Part shown: positions 20,646 through 30,184 of the stretch, piece by piece
Numbering within the stretch: position 1 is the first letter of the stretch
Layout: the number at the start of each line of letters is the position of its first letter
Source: Nitrincola tapanii
Lineage (GTDB): Bacteria; Pseudomonadota; Gammaproteobacteria; Pseudomonadales; Balneatricaceae
NCBI RefSeq assembly: GCF_008368715.1
Contig: NZ_SMRS01000008.1
Location: 62,001 to 126,000 of the forward strand
Length of the DNA stretch: 64,000 nucleotides
Direction: 5' to 3'
The notes under the pieces: model-generated
The model's input: the letters and a program-made list of their open reading frames with translations, nothing else
What the model was told of the DNA's origin: nothing
Databases searched by the model: none
Made by a program: the position numbers and the translations under genes

Positions 20646-21728
20646 ATGACGCGTAAATACAATTTTAGCGCCGGCCCTGCGGCTTTACCGGATCAAGTGC
20701 TTCAACAAGCCCAGGCTGAATTGGCGGATTGGCAGGGTAAAGGCCTGTCGATTATGGAAATGAGTCACCGCAGTGATGAGTTTGTCAGTGTGGCGACAGC
20801 TGCTGAGCAAGATCTTCGTGATTTGATGCAGATTCCGGATCATTACAAGGTGCTCTTCCTGCAAGGCGGTGCGACCAGCCAGTTTGGTATGATCCCGATG
20901 AATCTCTTGGGTCAGAAAACACAAGCGGATTACATTAATACCGGTATCTGGTCAAAAAAAGCGATTGCGGAAGCTAAGCGTTATGCTCAGGTGAATGTTG
21001 TCGCCAGTACCGAAGCGGAAAACTTCACACGTGTGCCGCGAGCAGATGAGCTGAATCTCAGTGCAGAGGCCGCTTATCTTCATTACACCAGTAATGAAAC
21101 GATCGGTGGCTTAGAGTTCGATTACATTCCAGATGCCGGTCAAACTCCCTTGGTTGTGGATATGTCGTCTGACATTTTGTCCCAGCCGGTAGAGGTGAGT
21201 CGTTTTGGTTTGATCTATGCGGGTGCACAGAAAAATATTGGCCCAGCAGGTTTAACGGTTGTCATCGTACGTGAAGACCTCTTAGGTCAGGCACTGCCGA
21301 CAACCCCGACCATGTATGACTATAAGGTCCATGCCGATGCCGATTCCATGCATAACACACCTCCAACCTTTGCCTGGTATTTGGCAGGGCTGGTGTTTAA
21401 ATGGCTGAAAGCTCAGGGTGGAGTAGAAGGCATCGCCGAAATCAATTTGCGTAAAGCGCGTAAATTGTATGCAGCGATTGATGCCAGTGATTTTTATGCG
21501 AACCCGATTGCCTTGCCAAATCGTTCAATCATGAACGTGCCTTTTACCCTTGCGGATACACAGCTGGAAAGTCGTTTTCTAGTGGAAGCTGAGGCGGCGG
21601 GCTTGTTAAACCTGCAGGGACATCGTTCGGTCGGTGGTATGCGGGCGAGTATCTACAACGCCGTCTCTGAAACGGCTGTGGAGGCTTTAATTGAGTTTAT
21701 GCAGCATTTCGAGAAGACACGAGCTTAA
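20646..21728 (+). CDS. serC: Phosphoserine aminotransferase
   Basis: PLP enzyme for serine synthesis (3-phosphohydroxypyruvate to phosphoserine) and for the pyridoxal route. The 360 residues match the family. YNFSAGPAALP at the start, LHYTSNETIGGLEF, DMSSD and the PLP lysine Lys196 in GAQKNIGPAG are all intact. I take the ATG at 20646 because an upstream TTG overlapping the gyrA stop is not conserved. It is the second gene of the supraoperon, 12 bp before pheA. Confidence 0.95.
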   Translation: MTRKYNFSAGPAALPDQVLQQAQAELADWQGKGLSIMEMSHRSDEFVSVATAAEQDLRDLMQIPDHYKVLFLQGGATSQFGMIPMNLLGQKTQADYINTGIWSKKAIAEAKRYAQVNVVASTEAENFTRVPRADELNLSAEAAYLHYTSNETIGGLEFDYIPDAGQTPLVVDMSSDILSQPVEVSRFGLIYAGAQKNIGPAGLTVVIVREDLLGQALPTTPTMYDYKVHADADSMHNTPPTFAWYLAGLVFKWLKAQGGVEGIAEINLRKARKLYAAIDASDFYANPIALPNRSIMNVPFTLADTQLESRFLVEAEAAGLLNLQGHRSVGGMRASIYNAVSETAVEALIEFMQHFEKTRA

Positions 21729-21740
21729 ATAGGTAACGCC

Positions 21741-22619
21741 ATGACTGAGCCTACTGCGCCCTTGACCCAAGAAGCGGCCTTAACTGAGCTGCGTAATCAG
21801 ATCGATGCGTTAGATCTGCAGATTCAACAGTTGATTAATGCTCGGGCACGATGTGCGCAGTCAGTGGCCGAAGTAAAGCAGCGTTTTCAGCCGGATCAGC
21901 AGGTCGTGTTCTATCGTCCTGAGCGTGAAGCGCAGGTGCTCAGACGGGTGATGGAGCGCAACGAAGGGCCTTTAGCCGATACGGATATGGCACGGATTTT
22001 TCGTGAAATCATGTCCGTCTGTTTGGCCCTGGAGCAGCCCTTACAGGTTGCTTATCCAGGTCCAGAGGGTGGTTTTACTGAGCAGGCGGTACGCAAGCAT
22101 TTTGGTCACTCGGTTCAAGCACAAGCTTTGGCCGGATTAGAGCCAGTATTTCGTGCTGTGCAAGCAGGTCAGTGTCAGTATGCGGTTGTTCCGATAGAAA
22201 GCCCTGAGGCCGGATTGGTGAGTCATAGCCTCGACCTTTTCTGGCGTTTTGATCTGCAGATTTGTGGTGAAGTAGAGCTGCAACTGATGGCCAGTGATGA
22301 TCGACCGGAAGGTCGTGTACGTTACTTGGTACTGGGGCAGCAAAGCGTAGCACCGAGTGGTCAAGATAAAACATCATTGCTGCTCTGTGCTGCGGATCAA
22401 CCCGGAACCCTTTATGCGTTACTGGAGCCTTTCCGACAGCGTCAAATTAGCCTGACACGCTTAGAAACACGCACACAAACGCCTGCTCAGCAGACACTCT
22501 TCTACATCGACTTTGAAGGGCATGCAGAGGACCCGATGGTTTGTGATGTCTTAGCTGAGTTAAAGGCACATCCTATTCAACTTAAGTGCTTAGGGTCCTA
22601 TCCGAAAGCCGTTCTTTGA
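21741..22619 (+). CDS. pheA: PheA: chorismate mutase + truncated prephenate dehydratase + ACT domain
   Basis: The P-protein normally runs about 360 residues; this one has 292 in an unbroken frame. Residues 10-100 are an AroQ chorismate mutase with expected residues present (LRNQIDALD, RARCAQ, VAEVK, YRPEREAQVL, FREIMSVCLALEQ). Residues 102-200 match only parts of prephenate dehydratase: GPEGTFT is GPEGGFT, VENS-type is IESPEAG, and after CGEVELQLMAS the sequence jumps to RPEGRVRYLVLG, where the catalytic TRF motif should read near RFL. About 75 residues of the second lobe are missing. Residues 205-290 form the ACT domain (PGTLYALLEPF, LTRLETRT). Mutase activity is likely; dehydratase activity is doubtful. 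The family comparison is from memory. Confidence 0.88.
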   Translation: MTEPTAPLTQEAALTELRNQIDALDLQIQQLINARARCAQSVAEVKQRFQPDQQVVFYRPEREAQVLRRVMERNEGPLADTDMARIFREIMSVCLALEQPLQVAYPGPEGGFTEQAVRKHFGHSVQAQALAGLEPVFRAVQAGQCQYAVVPIESPEAGLVSHSLDLFWRFDLQICGEVELQLMASDDRPEGRVRYLVLGQQSVAPSGQDKTSLLLCAADQPGTLYALLEPFRQRQISLTRLETRTQTPAQQTLFYIDFEGHAEDPMVCDVLAELKAHPIQLKCLGSYPKAVL

Positions 22620-22641
22620 TTGCCATTTGCAGGTGATGATC

Positions 22642-23745
22642 ATGGCATGTGATTTTTTAAAGTTGGCGGTTGCGGGTGTGCAGAGCTTACAACCCTATCA
22701 GCCCGGTAAACCGATCGAAGAGTTGGAGCGCGAGCTGGGGATCAGCAATAGTATTAAGCTCGCCAGTAATGAAAATCCTCTGGGCCCTTCCCCCAAAGCG
22801 CTAGCCGCTATTGAGCAGAGCTTAAAAGAGTTGGCGCGTTATCCAGACAGTAACGGCCATCTGCTGAAACAGGCGCTTTATCAGCGCTTTGCACTTAAGC
22901 CGGAGCAGATTACCTTGGGTAACGGCTCCAATGATTTGTTGGAAATGATCGCCCGTTGTTTTTTACAACCCGGCACCGAAGCGGTATTTTCGGAATATAG
23001 CTTTATTGTCTACCCCTTAGTGACTCAGGCGTGTGGTGCACAAGGTGTGATCGCACCTGCGCGTGAGTTTGGTCACAATCTACAAGCGATGGCCGAGGCG
23101 GTGACTGATAAAACACGTTTAGTGTTTATTGCCAATCCGAATAATCCGACCGGCACTTATGTGTCCAGTCGGGAGTTGTGTGCTTTTCTAGATCATCTGC
23201 CTCAACAGGTGTTAGTGGTTCTAGATGAGGCTTATACAGAATATGTCACGCGCGAAGACTTCCCCAATGGTTTGGATCTGTTGGCGCGGTATCCTAATTT
23301 GATCGTGACTCGAACCTTCTCTAAGGCCTATGGTTTGGCTGCTTTGCGCGTGGGTTACGCAGTGGCACATCCCGAGATTACAGATCTACTCAACCGTGTG
23401 CGCCAGCCCTTTAATGTCAATACACCGGCTTTGGCCGCAGCGGCCGCTATGTTGGAAGATAGCGAGTATTTAGAGAAGAGTTTAGCGCTGAATACACGGG
23501 GGTTAGACCAGTTAACACAAGGATTACGTGCTCTCGGCTTGGGATATATTCCTTCCGTGGCCAACTTTATTACCTTGGATTTAGCGCGTAATGCTCTGCC
23601 AGTTTATCAAGCCCTGCTGAAAGAGGGGGTCATTGTGCGTCCTCTAGGCGTCTATGCGATGCCGCATCATTTACGCATTAGCGTTGGAACAGATGCTGAA
23701 AATACTCGCTTTTTACGGGCGTTGAAAAAGGTATTGGCGTGCTGA
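22642..23745 (+). CDS. hisC: Histidinol-phosphate / aromatic aminotransferase
   Basis: A 367-residue fold-type I PLP aminotransferase of the HisC family. Visible motifs are KLASNENPLGPSP, NPNNPTGTY, VLDEAY, and the PLP lysine in TRTFSKAYGLAALRVGY. In this operon position the enzyme is usually the HisC2 type that also transaminates aromatic keto acids or prephenate. I choose the ATG at 22642, with AGGTGA 5 nt upstream; earlier in-frame starts overlap that site. Its 3' end overlaps tyrA-aroA by 7 bp. Confidence 0.92.
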   Translation: MACDFLKLAVAGVQSLQPYQPGKPIEELERELGISNSIKLASNENPLGPSPKALAAIEQSLKELARYPDSNGHLLKQALYQRFALKPEQITLGNGSNDLLEMIARCFLQPGTEAVFSEYSFIVYPLVTQACGAQGVIAPAREFGHNLQAMAEAVTDKTRLVFIANPNNPTGTYVSSRELCAFLDHLPQQVLVVLDEAYTEYVTREDFPNGLDLLARYPNLIVTRTFSKAYGLAALRVGYAVAHPEITDLLNRVRQPFNVNTPALAAAAAMLEDSEYLEKSLALNTRGLDQLTQGLRALGLGYIPSVANFITLDLARNALPVYQALLKEGVIVRPLGVYAMPHHLRISVGTDAENTRFLRALKKVLAC

Positions 23746-25952
23746 AATATAAAATCCAACGGGTTTTAGTGATTGGTTTGGGTCTCATTGGTGGCTCGTT
23801 TGCCAAGGCGCTGAAGTCACGACGCTTAGTGGAAGAGGTGTTAGGCTATGACCGAAATCTGGATGACTGCCACCTAGGAGTACGTTTAGGGGTGATTGAT
23901 CGGGTTGCCGAGGATCTGCCCCTCGCGCTTACCACAGCGGATTTGGTGGTGCTGGCCGTGCCGGTGAAAGTGATGGAGCAGGTCTTGGTTGAAGTGGCAC
24001 CACATCTGTCTCCCAAAACCTTGCTGACCGATGTTGGCAGTACCAAGTTGAATATTATTCAAGCGGCAGAGCGCGTTTTGGGGCGCTTGCCGTCGACCTT
24101 TATACCCGGTCACCCGATAGCAGGGGCTGAAAAAAGTGGTGTCCGTGCCGCCGATGCGGATCTGTTTGAGCGGCATAAAGTCATCTTGACGCCTACCGAA
24201 GCTTCGGATTCTGAAGCGACACTGCAAATTGCGCGCCTGTGGCAGGCAGTCGGAGCGGAAGTCTTGCAGATGGACCCCGCGCGTCATGATCAAGTCCTCG
24301 CAGCGACCAGTCATTTACCTCACATGCTCGCCTTTTCCTTAGTCGATACCCTGGCGCATGAAGAGGAAAATCGCGATATTTTTCGTTACGCAGCCGGTGG
24401 CTTTCGCGACTTTACCCGTATCGCAGCCAGTGACCCGGTGATGTGGCATGACATCTGCCAAGCCAACCGTGATGCGTTACTCAAGCAGATCGATCAATTC
24501 AGCGCCGGGCTGGGCAAGTTGCGTCAAGCAATTGCCACGGGCGACAGCCAGTCTTTACTGGGCATTTTTACGCGTGCAAGAGTGGCGCGAGAGCATTTTA
24601 GTCGTCTTCTGGCAGGTTCCGCCTATTCGCATTCTAATCAAGCGATTGATCTCAAAATTCTGCCCGGTAGTCAGCTACAGGGTGAACTGCAAGTCCCTGG
24701 TGATCGCTCCATATCGCATCGAGCGGTGGTCTTAGCCGCGCTCGCAGAAGGGGTGAGCGATCTGTATGGTTTTCTCGAAGGTGAAGACAGTCTAGCAACC
24801 CTGCAAGCACTACGTGATATGGGGGTGGTGATTGAAGGGCCGCATCAAGGGCATGTACGAATTTATGGTGTAGGTTTGCAGGGTTTACAGCCTGCTCCTG
24901 GACCTTTGTACTTAGGACATTCTATCGTCAGTATGCGCTTGTTAATGGGAATTTTGGCGGCTCAGCCTTTTGCCAGTGAGCTGTGTGGTGATGAGGCATT
25001 GAATCAAGCCTCGATGGAGTCGGTGATGCGTCCATTGCGTGCCATGGGAGCATGGATTGAGAGTGCCGAAAACTTCTGTCCCCCGATTCGAATCACGCCT
25101 GTGGCCCAATTGCTCGGTCGGCAACATCGCTTGCCGCAGGCCAGTGCACAGGTCAAATCTGCGCTGCTTTTAGCAGGGCTTTATGCTCAAGGTAGCACCC
25201 AAGTTCTGAGTCCGGGGAGCAGTCGAGATCATACCGAGCGCTTGCTCTCAGCGATGGAATATCCTCTGGAACAAAGCATTCATGAAGCGCAGGAGCGGGT
25301 GGCACTCTTATCTGAAGGTGCCTTAAAGCCGCTGAATTTGGATATTCCAGGTGATTTTATGGCCGCCTTAGCCTTAGTGGTGGCGGCATTAATCACACCG
25401 CAAGCGACGCTGAGATTAAAGAAAATTGGCGTCAATCCAACACGTACCCAGGCTTTCACCCTGCTGCAACGTATGGGCGCTAAGCTGGAGCTCCACGCAC
25501 TAGAGATGCATTCAGGTGAGCCGGTGGCTGAGGTGCGTGTGAGTTCATCTCTTTTACAAGGGATCTCACTGAGTGCTGAAGAAAGCGCAAGTTTGGGCGA
25601 CAACCTACTGTTTATCGTGGTGGCAGCGATGCATGCGCAAAGTGCCAGTGAGCTGATATTCGCTAAACCCTTGTCGAGCGCACAAATAGCCGGCCTTGAG
25701 CAGTTACAACGCTTAGGGGCGAAGTTGGCTTGGGTGGATGCGAAGCATTTACAGATCACTCCAGCGGCGCTCAAGGGAGGAGAGATTAAAGGTGAATTGG
25801 AAGCCAACATTCAGCTTGCCTTGGTGGTGGCGGCTGTGGGCGCTGAGCAAGAAGTGAGATTGCAACAGGCTCAGATCCTTTTGACCGCTTTCCCAGAGTT
25901 AATAGAACAGGCACAGAGTGCCGGTCTTCGTATACATAAGGAGTCAGACTGA
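23739..25952 (+). CDS. TyrA-AroA fusion: intact prephenate dehydrogenase, degenerate EPSP synthase domain
   Basis: A 737-residue fusion, as in pseudomonads. Residues 1-295 are prephenate/arogenate dehydrogenase with [37 protein letters not shown] and [15 protein letters not shown], all normal. Residues 305-737 align along the whole EPSP synthase fold but lack key motifs. VPGDK is VPGDR (residues 319-323), GNSGTSMRLL is [10 protein letters not shown] (393-402), SLSKRPM is ALNQASM (420-426), PGDISSA is PGDFMAA, the DEFP and RVKESDR motifs are absent, and GDHRIAM is replaced near 686-694. [27 protein letters not shown] and GEPVAE remain. The start is GTG at 23739 with AAGG upstream. EPSP synthase activity is unlikely. 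Canonical motifs are recalled, not searched. Confidence 0.85.
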   Translation: MLKYKIQRVLVIGLGLIGGSFAKALKSRRLVEEVLGYDRNLDDCHLGVRLGVIDRVAEDLPLALTTADLVVLAVPVKVMEQVLVEVAPHLSPKTLLTDVGSTKLNIIQAAERVLGRLPSTFIPGHPIAGAEKSGVRAADADLFERHKVILTPTEASDSEATLQIARLWQAVGAEVLQMDPARHDQVLAATSHLPHMLAFSLVDTLAHEEENRDIFRYAAGGFRDFTRIAASDPVMWHDICQANRDALLKQIDQFSAGLGKLRQAIATGDSQSLLGIFTRARVAREHFSRLLAGSAYSHSNQAIDLKILPGSQLQGELQVPGDRSISHRAVVLAALAEGVSDLYGFLEGEDSLATLQALRDMGVVIEGPHQGHVRIYGVGLQGLQPAPGPLYLGHSIVSMRLLMGILAAQPFASELCGDEALNQASMESVMRPLRAMGAWIESAENFCPPIRITPVAQLLGRQHRLPQASAQVKSALLLAGLYAQGSTQVLSPGSSRDHTERLLSAMEYPLEQSIHEAQERVALLSEGALKPLNLDIPGDFMAALALVVAALITPQATLRLKKIGVNPTRTQAFTLLQRMGAKLELHALEMHSGEPVAEVRVSSSLLQGISLSAEESASLGDNLLFIVVAAMHAQSASELIFAKPLSSAQIAGLEQLQRLGAKLAWVDAKHLQITPAALKGGEIKGELEANIQLALVVAAVGAEQEVRLQQAQILLTAFPELIEQAQSAGLRIHKESD

Positions 25953-26641
25953 TGTCCAGTCAGTTGAACAGGAAGGTGATTACCGTTGATGGTCCCAGCG
26001 GTTCAGGCAAAGGCACCATCTGCCGTTTACTTGCGCAGGAACTCGGCTGGCATCTGCTGGATAGTGGAGCACTCTATCGTCTGACAGCAATGGCTGCTCG
26101 GCATCATGGTGTGGCCCTGGACGATGTTGAATCTTTACAGGTGCTGGCCGCGCATTTAGATGTGCAATTTCGAACCGATGGGCAGGACGATCTCAAAGTG
26201 ATCTTGGAGGGCGAAGAAGTGACGCGCTCCATGCGCACGGAGGAGGTGGGAGCCGATGCGTCTTTAGTTGCAGCCTTGGGGCCTGTGCGGCAGGCCCTGT
26301 TACAGCGACAACGTGATTTTGCTCAGGCACCCGGGCTGATTGCAGACGGCCGTGATATGGGAACTGTGGTTTTTCCTGAGGCCTGCTTGAAAATATATCT
26401 TGATGCCAGTGCAGAAGAGCGTGCACAACGCCGGTATAACCAGTTGATTAGCAAGGGTCTGAGTGCTAGCCTTGATGATATATTGAGCGACATTCAGGCG
26501 CGGGACGATCGTGATATGAATCGGCCTGTTTCCCCGCTCAAGCCAGCGCCGGAAGCGGTGATTCTGGACACCACCCAACTAACCATTGAGGAGGTGTTAG
26601 AGGTGGTGCTGGATCAAGCAAAACATAAAGGGCTGCGCTAG
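25952..26641 (+). CDS. cmk: Cytidylate kinase
   Basis: Phosphorylates CMP and dCMP. The 229 residues have P-loop [10 protein letters not shown] (residues 11-20), the CMP-binding segment [26 protein letters not shown] and the lid around [13 protein letters not shown]. The ATG overlaps the tyrA-aroA stop by one base (TGATG), with AAGGAG 8 nt upstream, so translation is coupled. The position before rpsA is the conserved one across proteobacteria. Confidence 0.96.
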   Translation: MSSQLNRKVITVDGPSGSGKGTICRLLAQELGWHLLDSGALYRLTAMAARHHGVALDDVESLQVLAAHLDVQFRTDGQDDLKVILEGEEVTRSMRTEEVGADASLVAALGPVRQALLQRQRDFAQAPGLIADGRDMGTVVFPEACLKIYLDASAEERAQRRYNQLISKGLSASLDDILSDIQARDDRDMNRPVSPLKPAPEAVILDTTQLTIEEVLEVVLDQAKHKGLR

Positions 26642-26669
26642 GTGGCTAGCAGAGTGAGGATTGACGCTA

Positions 26670-28355
26670 ATGAGTGAAAGTTTTGCCCAACTATTTGAAG
26701 AAAGTCTTCAAGAACTGGAGATGGCACCCGGTTCAATTGTAACGGGTACGGTCATTGCTATCGAAAATGACTTTGTCATCGTGAATGCCGGTTTAAAATC
26801 CGAAGGTGTCATTCCTCTGGAGCAATTCAAAGATGAAAGTGGCCAATTAACAGTCGCCGTCGGTGATAAAGTTAAAGTCGCTTTAGAGTCTTTAGAAGAT
26901 GGCTTCGGCTCTACTCAGCTTTCTCGTGAAAAAGCGAAGCGTGCGGAAGCTTGGCAGGTTCTGGAGAAAGCCTTTAACGATCAAGAAACCGTTAAAGGTT
27001 ATATCTCCGGTCGTGTCCGTGGCGGCTTAACCGTTGATGTAAACGGAATTAGTGCGTTTCTGCCTGGATCCTTAGTGGATGTTCGCCCTCTGCGTGATAC
27101 CTCACACCTCGAAGGCCAAGAGCTAGAGTTTAAGCTGGTTAAGCTGGATGCGAAAAGTAACAACATCGTGGTTTCACGTCGCGCTGTGTTAGAAGAGGCT
27201 TACAGTGAAGAGCGTGAGAAACTCCTAGAAAAAATGGAAGAAGGTCTAGTCGTCAAAGGGGTGGTCAAAAACCTCACCGACTATGGTGCTTTCATTGAGT
27301 TGGGAGGCGTGGACGGTCTGTTGCATATCACGGATATGGCGTGGAAGCGTGTTAAGCACCCGAGTGAGCTGCTGAGCATCGGTCAAGAACTGGATGTCAA
27401 AGTGCTCAAGTTTGATAAAGAGCGTAACCGTGTCTCTCTCGGCTTGAAACAGTTGCAGGAAGATCCATGGGATCAGTTGATTCGCAATACACAAGTCGGT
27501 GACAAGGTGCGTGCACGCGTTACTAACCTCACAGATTACGGCTGCTTTGCGGAAATTGGAGAGGGTGTTGAAGGTTTGGTGCACGTCTCTGAAATGGACT
27601 GGACCAACCGAAATATTCATCCATCCAAAGTTGTCCAAGTAGGCGATGAAGTGGACGTGATGATTCTGGATGTAGATCAGCAGCGTCGTCGTATCTCGTT
27701 GGGCATGAAGCAATGCACTGAAAACCCATGGAATGCGTTTGCATCACGCTTTAACAAAGGTGATCGTATTGCGGGCCAGATTAAATCGATTACCGACTTT
27801 GGGATCTTTATCGGGCTTGAAGGTGGCATCGACGGTTTAGTGCACCTGTCTGATCTGTCTTGGGATTTGCCCGGTGAAGAGGCCGTGAAGCAGTACAGCA
27901 AAGGCCAAGAGCTGGAAGCGGTGGTTTTATCTGTGGACTCTGAGCGTGAGCGAATCGCTTTGGGGATCAAGCAGATCAACTCCGATCCTTTTGCTGAGTT
28001 CTTGGATGCCCATCCAAAGGGCGCTCAAGTCAAGGGTGAGGTGATATCCGTGGATGATAAACAAGCCATCATCGCTTTGGCTGAAGGGGTTGAGGGTGTG
28101 TTGAAGGTGTCTGAAGCCGCGCGTGAGCGTGTAGACAGCCTGTCTGCGCTCTATCCTGTGGGAACTCAGGTTGAGGCGGTCATCGCGAGTGCTGATCGTC
28201 GTAACCGTAGCTTGAACCTGTCGGTCAAACAATTAAGCGCACAGGAAGAAAAGCAAGCTATGAAAAACGTACAGGAACAGGCTGTTGCGCCTGAGACCAG
28301 TGGCCCGACTACGATTGGTGATCTGATCAAAGCGCAGATGGAAAAAAACAAGTAA
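26670..28355 (+). CDS. rpsA: 30S ribosomal protein S1
   Basis: Binds mRNA and helps the 30S subunit initiate translation. The 561 residues contain six S1 OB-fold repeats (for example [58 protein letters not shown]). The first two repeats are more divergent, as expected. I start at the ATG at 26670 ([13 protein letters not shown]), with GAGGA 9 nt before it; the upstream TTG is not conserved. It follows cmk by 28 bp. Confidence 0.97.
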   Translation: MSESFAQLFEESLQELEMAPGSIVTGTVIAIENDFVIVNAGLKSEGVIPLEQFKDESGQLTVAVGDKVKVALESLEDGFGSTQLSREKAKRAEAWQVLEKAFNDQETVKGYISGRVRGGLTVDVNGISAFLPGSLVDVRPLRDTSHLEGQELEFKLVKLDAKSNNIVVSRRAVLEEAYSEEREKLLEKMEEGLVVKGVVKNLTDYGAFIELGGVDGLLHITDMAWKRVKHPSELLSIGQELDVKVLKFDKERNRVSLGLKQLQEDPWDQLIRNTQVGDKVRARVTNLTDYGCFAEIGEGVEGLVHVSEMDWTNRNIHPSKVVQVGDEVDVMILDVDQQRRRISLGMKQCTENPWNAFASRFNKGDRIAGQIKSITDFGIFIGLEGGIDGLVHLSDLSWDLPGEEAVKQYSKGQELEAVVLSVDSERERIALGIKQINSDPFAEFLDAHPKGAQVKGEVISVDDKQAIIALAEGVEGVLKVSEAARERVDSLSALYPVGTQVEAVIASADRRNRSLNLSVKQLSAQEEKQAMKNVQEQAVAPETSGPTTIGDLIKAQMEKNK

Positions 28356-28382
28356 GTTTTTTTCTACCGACGGTCTAGATGA

Positions 28383-28415
28383 GCCTGCTCCAAGCTTTCT
28401 GACTTGAGAGCAGGC
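28383..28415 (+). repeat. Stem-loop between rpsA and ihfB
   Basis: GCCTGCTC (28383-28390) pairs with GAGCAGGC (28408-28415), with a further inner CAAG/CTTG pairing. No T-tract follows, so it looks like a processing or stability element about 20 nt upstream of ihfB rather than a terminator. Confidence 0.45.
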
Positions 28416-28434
28416 ACTCAGCGGAGGTGTACAG

Positions 28435-28731
28435 ATGACAAAATCAGAACTCATCGAACGTCTGATCGATCAGCATCCTCAGTTGTCAGTAAAGGATGTT
28501 GAGCTGGCTGTAAAAACCATGCTTGACCATATGACCGAAGCCTTGGCCTGTGGAGATCGGATTGAGATCCGAGGCTTTGGTAGTTTCTCCCTACATTATC
28601 GTGCGCCTCGAATTGGGCGTAATCCTAAAACTGGAGAGTCTGTCTCTCTCGAAGCCAAGTATGTTCCCCATTTCAAGCCAGGCAAAGAGATGCGTGATCA
28701 GGTGAACGAGAGTTTAAAAACTCATAACTGA
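28435..28731 (+). CDS. ihfB: Integration host factor subunit beta
   Basis: A 98-residue DNABII protein. The dimer arm [26 protein letters not shown] carries the intercalating proline, with the usual C-terminal helix [12 protein letters not shown]. With IhfA it bends DNA at specific sites. GCGGAGG precedes the ATG. It lies 79 bp after rpsA and 15 bp before lapA. The start [10 protein letters not shown] is typical of IhfB. Confidence 0.95.
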   Translation: MTKSELIERLIDQHPQLSVKDVELAVKTMLDHMTEALACGDRIEIRGFGSFSLHYRAPRIGRNPKTGESVSLEAKYVPHFKPGKEMRDQVNESLKTHN

Positions 28732-28746
28732 CGAAAGGAGCAAACA

Positions 28747-29055
28747 GTGCGTTTAGTAAAACGACTTATCGTCTTGGCCTTGTCCTTAGTGGTGTTGCTC
28801 GCAGGTATTTTGTTTGCGATACACAATACTGCGGCTGTGAGTATTGATTTGATCTTTATCACCCTGCCAGAAGCCAGCTTGTCCATGTGGTTATTAGGTG
28901 CGTTTGCATTGGGTGGTTTGTTGGGCGTGGTGTTAAGTTCTGTCATCATTATGACGCTGAAAACCCGCCTCTATTATCTTAAAAAGAAAATGAACGCCGC
29001 ACGTGAGCAGTTGGACAGCCTGTCCGCGAATCAAGCACGTTTAGATGGGCATTAA
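28747..29055 (+). CDS. lapA: LapA family inner-membrane protein (DUF1049)
   Basis: A 102-residue protein with two transmembrane helices (LIVLALSLVVLLAGILFAI and MWLLGAFALGGLLGVVLSS), then a cytoplasmic coiled-coil tail (LKKKMNAAREQLDSLSAN). This is the LapA/YciS pattern, which in E. coli works with LapB in LPS assembly. It starts with GTG, preceded by a strong AAAGGAG. LapB, which lies between lapA and pyrF in E. coli, is absent here; pyrF follows after 13 bp. Confidence 0.88.
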   Translation: MRLVKRLIVLALSLVVLLAGILFAIHNTAAVSIDLIFITLPEASLSMWLLGAFALGGLLGVVLSSVIIMTLKTRLYYLKKKMNAAREQLDSLSANQARLDGH

Positions 29056-29068
29056 TTAAGAGTTCTGC

Positions 29069-29773
29069 ATGATCGAAACCAACCGTATTATCGTGGCATT
29101 AGATTATCCTGATGCCACCTCCGCTCTTGCTTTGGCGCAACAATTAAATCCACAGGAGTGTCGTGTAAAAGTCGGTAAGGAGCTCTTCACCCGCTCAGGT
29201 CCTGGGGTTGTGGAAAAGCTACAAAATCTTGGCTTTGACGTCTTTCTGGATCTGAAATTTCACGACATTCCAAACACGACGGCGATGGCGGTCAGAGCGG
29301 CTGCCGAGCTGGGGGTTTGGATGGTGAACGTACATGCTAGTGGTGGCCGTCGTATGATGGAAGTTGCAGCTGAACAGCTGTTAAAAACCGGCAGCTCAAC
29401 TAAGCTGATTGCGGTAACGGTGCTGACCAGTATGGAGCAAGAAGATCTGGCTGAAATCGGGTTGGATCTGCCGCCTTTGGAGCAGGTTAAGCGATTGGCG
29501 CGCTTAACCGCACAATCAGGTTTGCATGGAGTAGTCTGTTCAGCGCAAGAGGCCGCGATGTTGCGTGCTCAAGAGGGTGCGAATTTCTGCTTGGTGACTC
29601 CGGGAATTCGTCCAGCCAGTGCCGAACAGGGCGATCAGCGACGGATTATGACACCCGAAGCGGCGGTATCACAGGGTAGTGATTACTTGGTGATTGGCCG
29701 TCCTATTACGCAAGCCTCTAATCCTGCTGCAGTGTGTGCGCAAATTCATGCGCAGCTAGTCTCCTTGGCCTGA
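29069..29773 (+). CDS. pyrF: Orotidine 5'-phosphate decarboxylase
   Basis: Last step of UMP synthesis. The 234-residue barrel has the catalytic Asp-Lys array in [12 protein letters not shown], the N-terminal [17 protein letters not shown] and the C-terminal phosphate-binding [11 protein letters not shown]. It follows lapA by 13 bp on the same strand. I see no clear terminator after it; the following gene has its own untranslated region of about 110 bp. Confidence 0.96.
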   Translation: MIETNRIIVALDYPDATSALALAQQLNPQECRVKVGKELFTRSGPGVVEKLQNLGFDVFLDLKFHDIPNTTAMAVRAAAELGVWMVNVHASGGRRMMEVAAEQLLKTGSSTKLIAVTVLTSMEQEDLAEIGLDLPPLEQVKRLARLTAQSGLHGVVCSAQEAAMLRAQEGANFCLVTPGIRPASAEQGDQRRIMTPEAAVSQGSDYLVIGRPITQASNPAAVCAQIHAQLVSLA

Positions 29774-29883
29774 GGCAAAAAAGTCTCATTTGTTCTGTTT
29801 AAAATCTAGACAGTCCTATACTTTCCAGTTAGATTGAAAGCGTCGGTCGGAGTGCTGACGCTTATCTAACATGGAGGTTGATT

Positions 29884-30171
29884 ATGAGCAAACGTCTCTT
29901 AACTGCTGCCCTGGTTGCAGCTGTGTCTCTCTTTAGTGCCCTGACTTGGGCTGCTGATCCTGTCAACATCAATACCGCCAGTGCTGAACAGATTGCGATG
30001 ACGCTCAAGGGTGTTGGGCCTGCAAAAGCTCAGGCGATTGTTGAGTATCGTGAAGAAAAGGGTGAGTTCGTCAGTGTGGATGAGCTGACTCAAGTGCGGG
30101 GTATTGGTCCGGCAACTTTGGAACAAAATCGTGCCTTTATCGTAATTGATGATGCCGAGTCGAGTCAGTAA
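29884..30171 (+). CDS. Secreted ComEA-like helix-hairpin-helix protein
   Basis: A 95-residue protein. The signal peptide is MSKRLLTAALVAAVSLFSALTWA, followed by a ComEA-type module: VNINTASAEQI, LKGVGPAKAQAIVEYREEKGEFVSVDELTQVRGIGPATLE, giving two helix-hairpin-helix motifs (GVGPAKA and GIGPATL). Such domains bind DNA without sequence specificity. In competent bacteria ComEA retains incoming DNA in the periplasm; many gammaproteobacteria also carry short stand-alone forms of unknown role. GGAGG is 6 nt before the ATG at 29884. No other competence gene is near. Confidence 0.85.
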   Translation: MSKRLLTAALVAAVSLFSALTWAADPVNINTASAEQIAMTLKGVGPAKAQAIVEYREEKGEFVSVDELTQVRGIGPATLEQNRAFIVIDDAESSQ

Positions 30172-30184
30172 TTCTTAAGGTTCA

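Noticed and set aside
22260-22340. PheA shortening explained by a frameshift or sequencing error
   Set aside because: Both flanks are in the same frame and match the family; residues are missing rather than scrambled, and other motifs in the domain are also changed.
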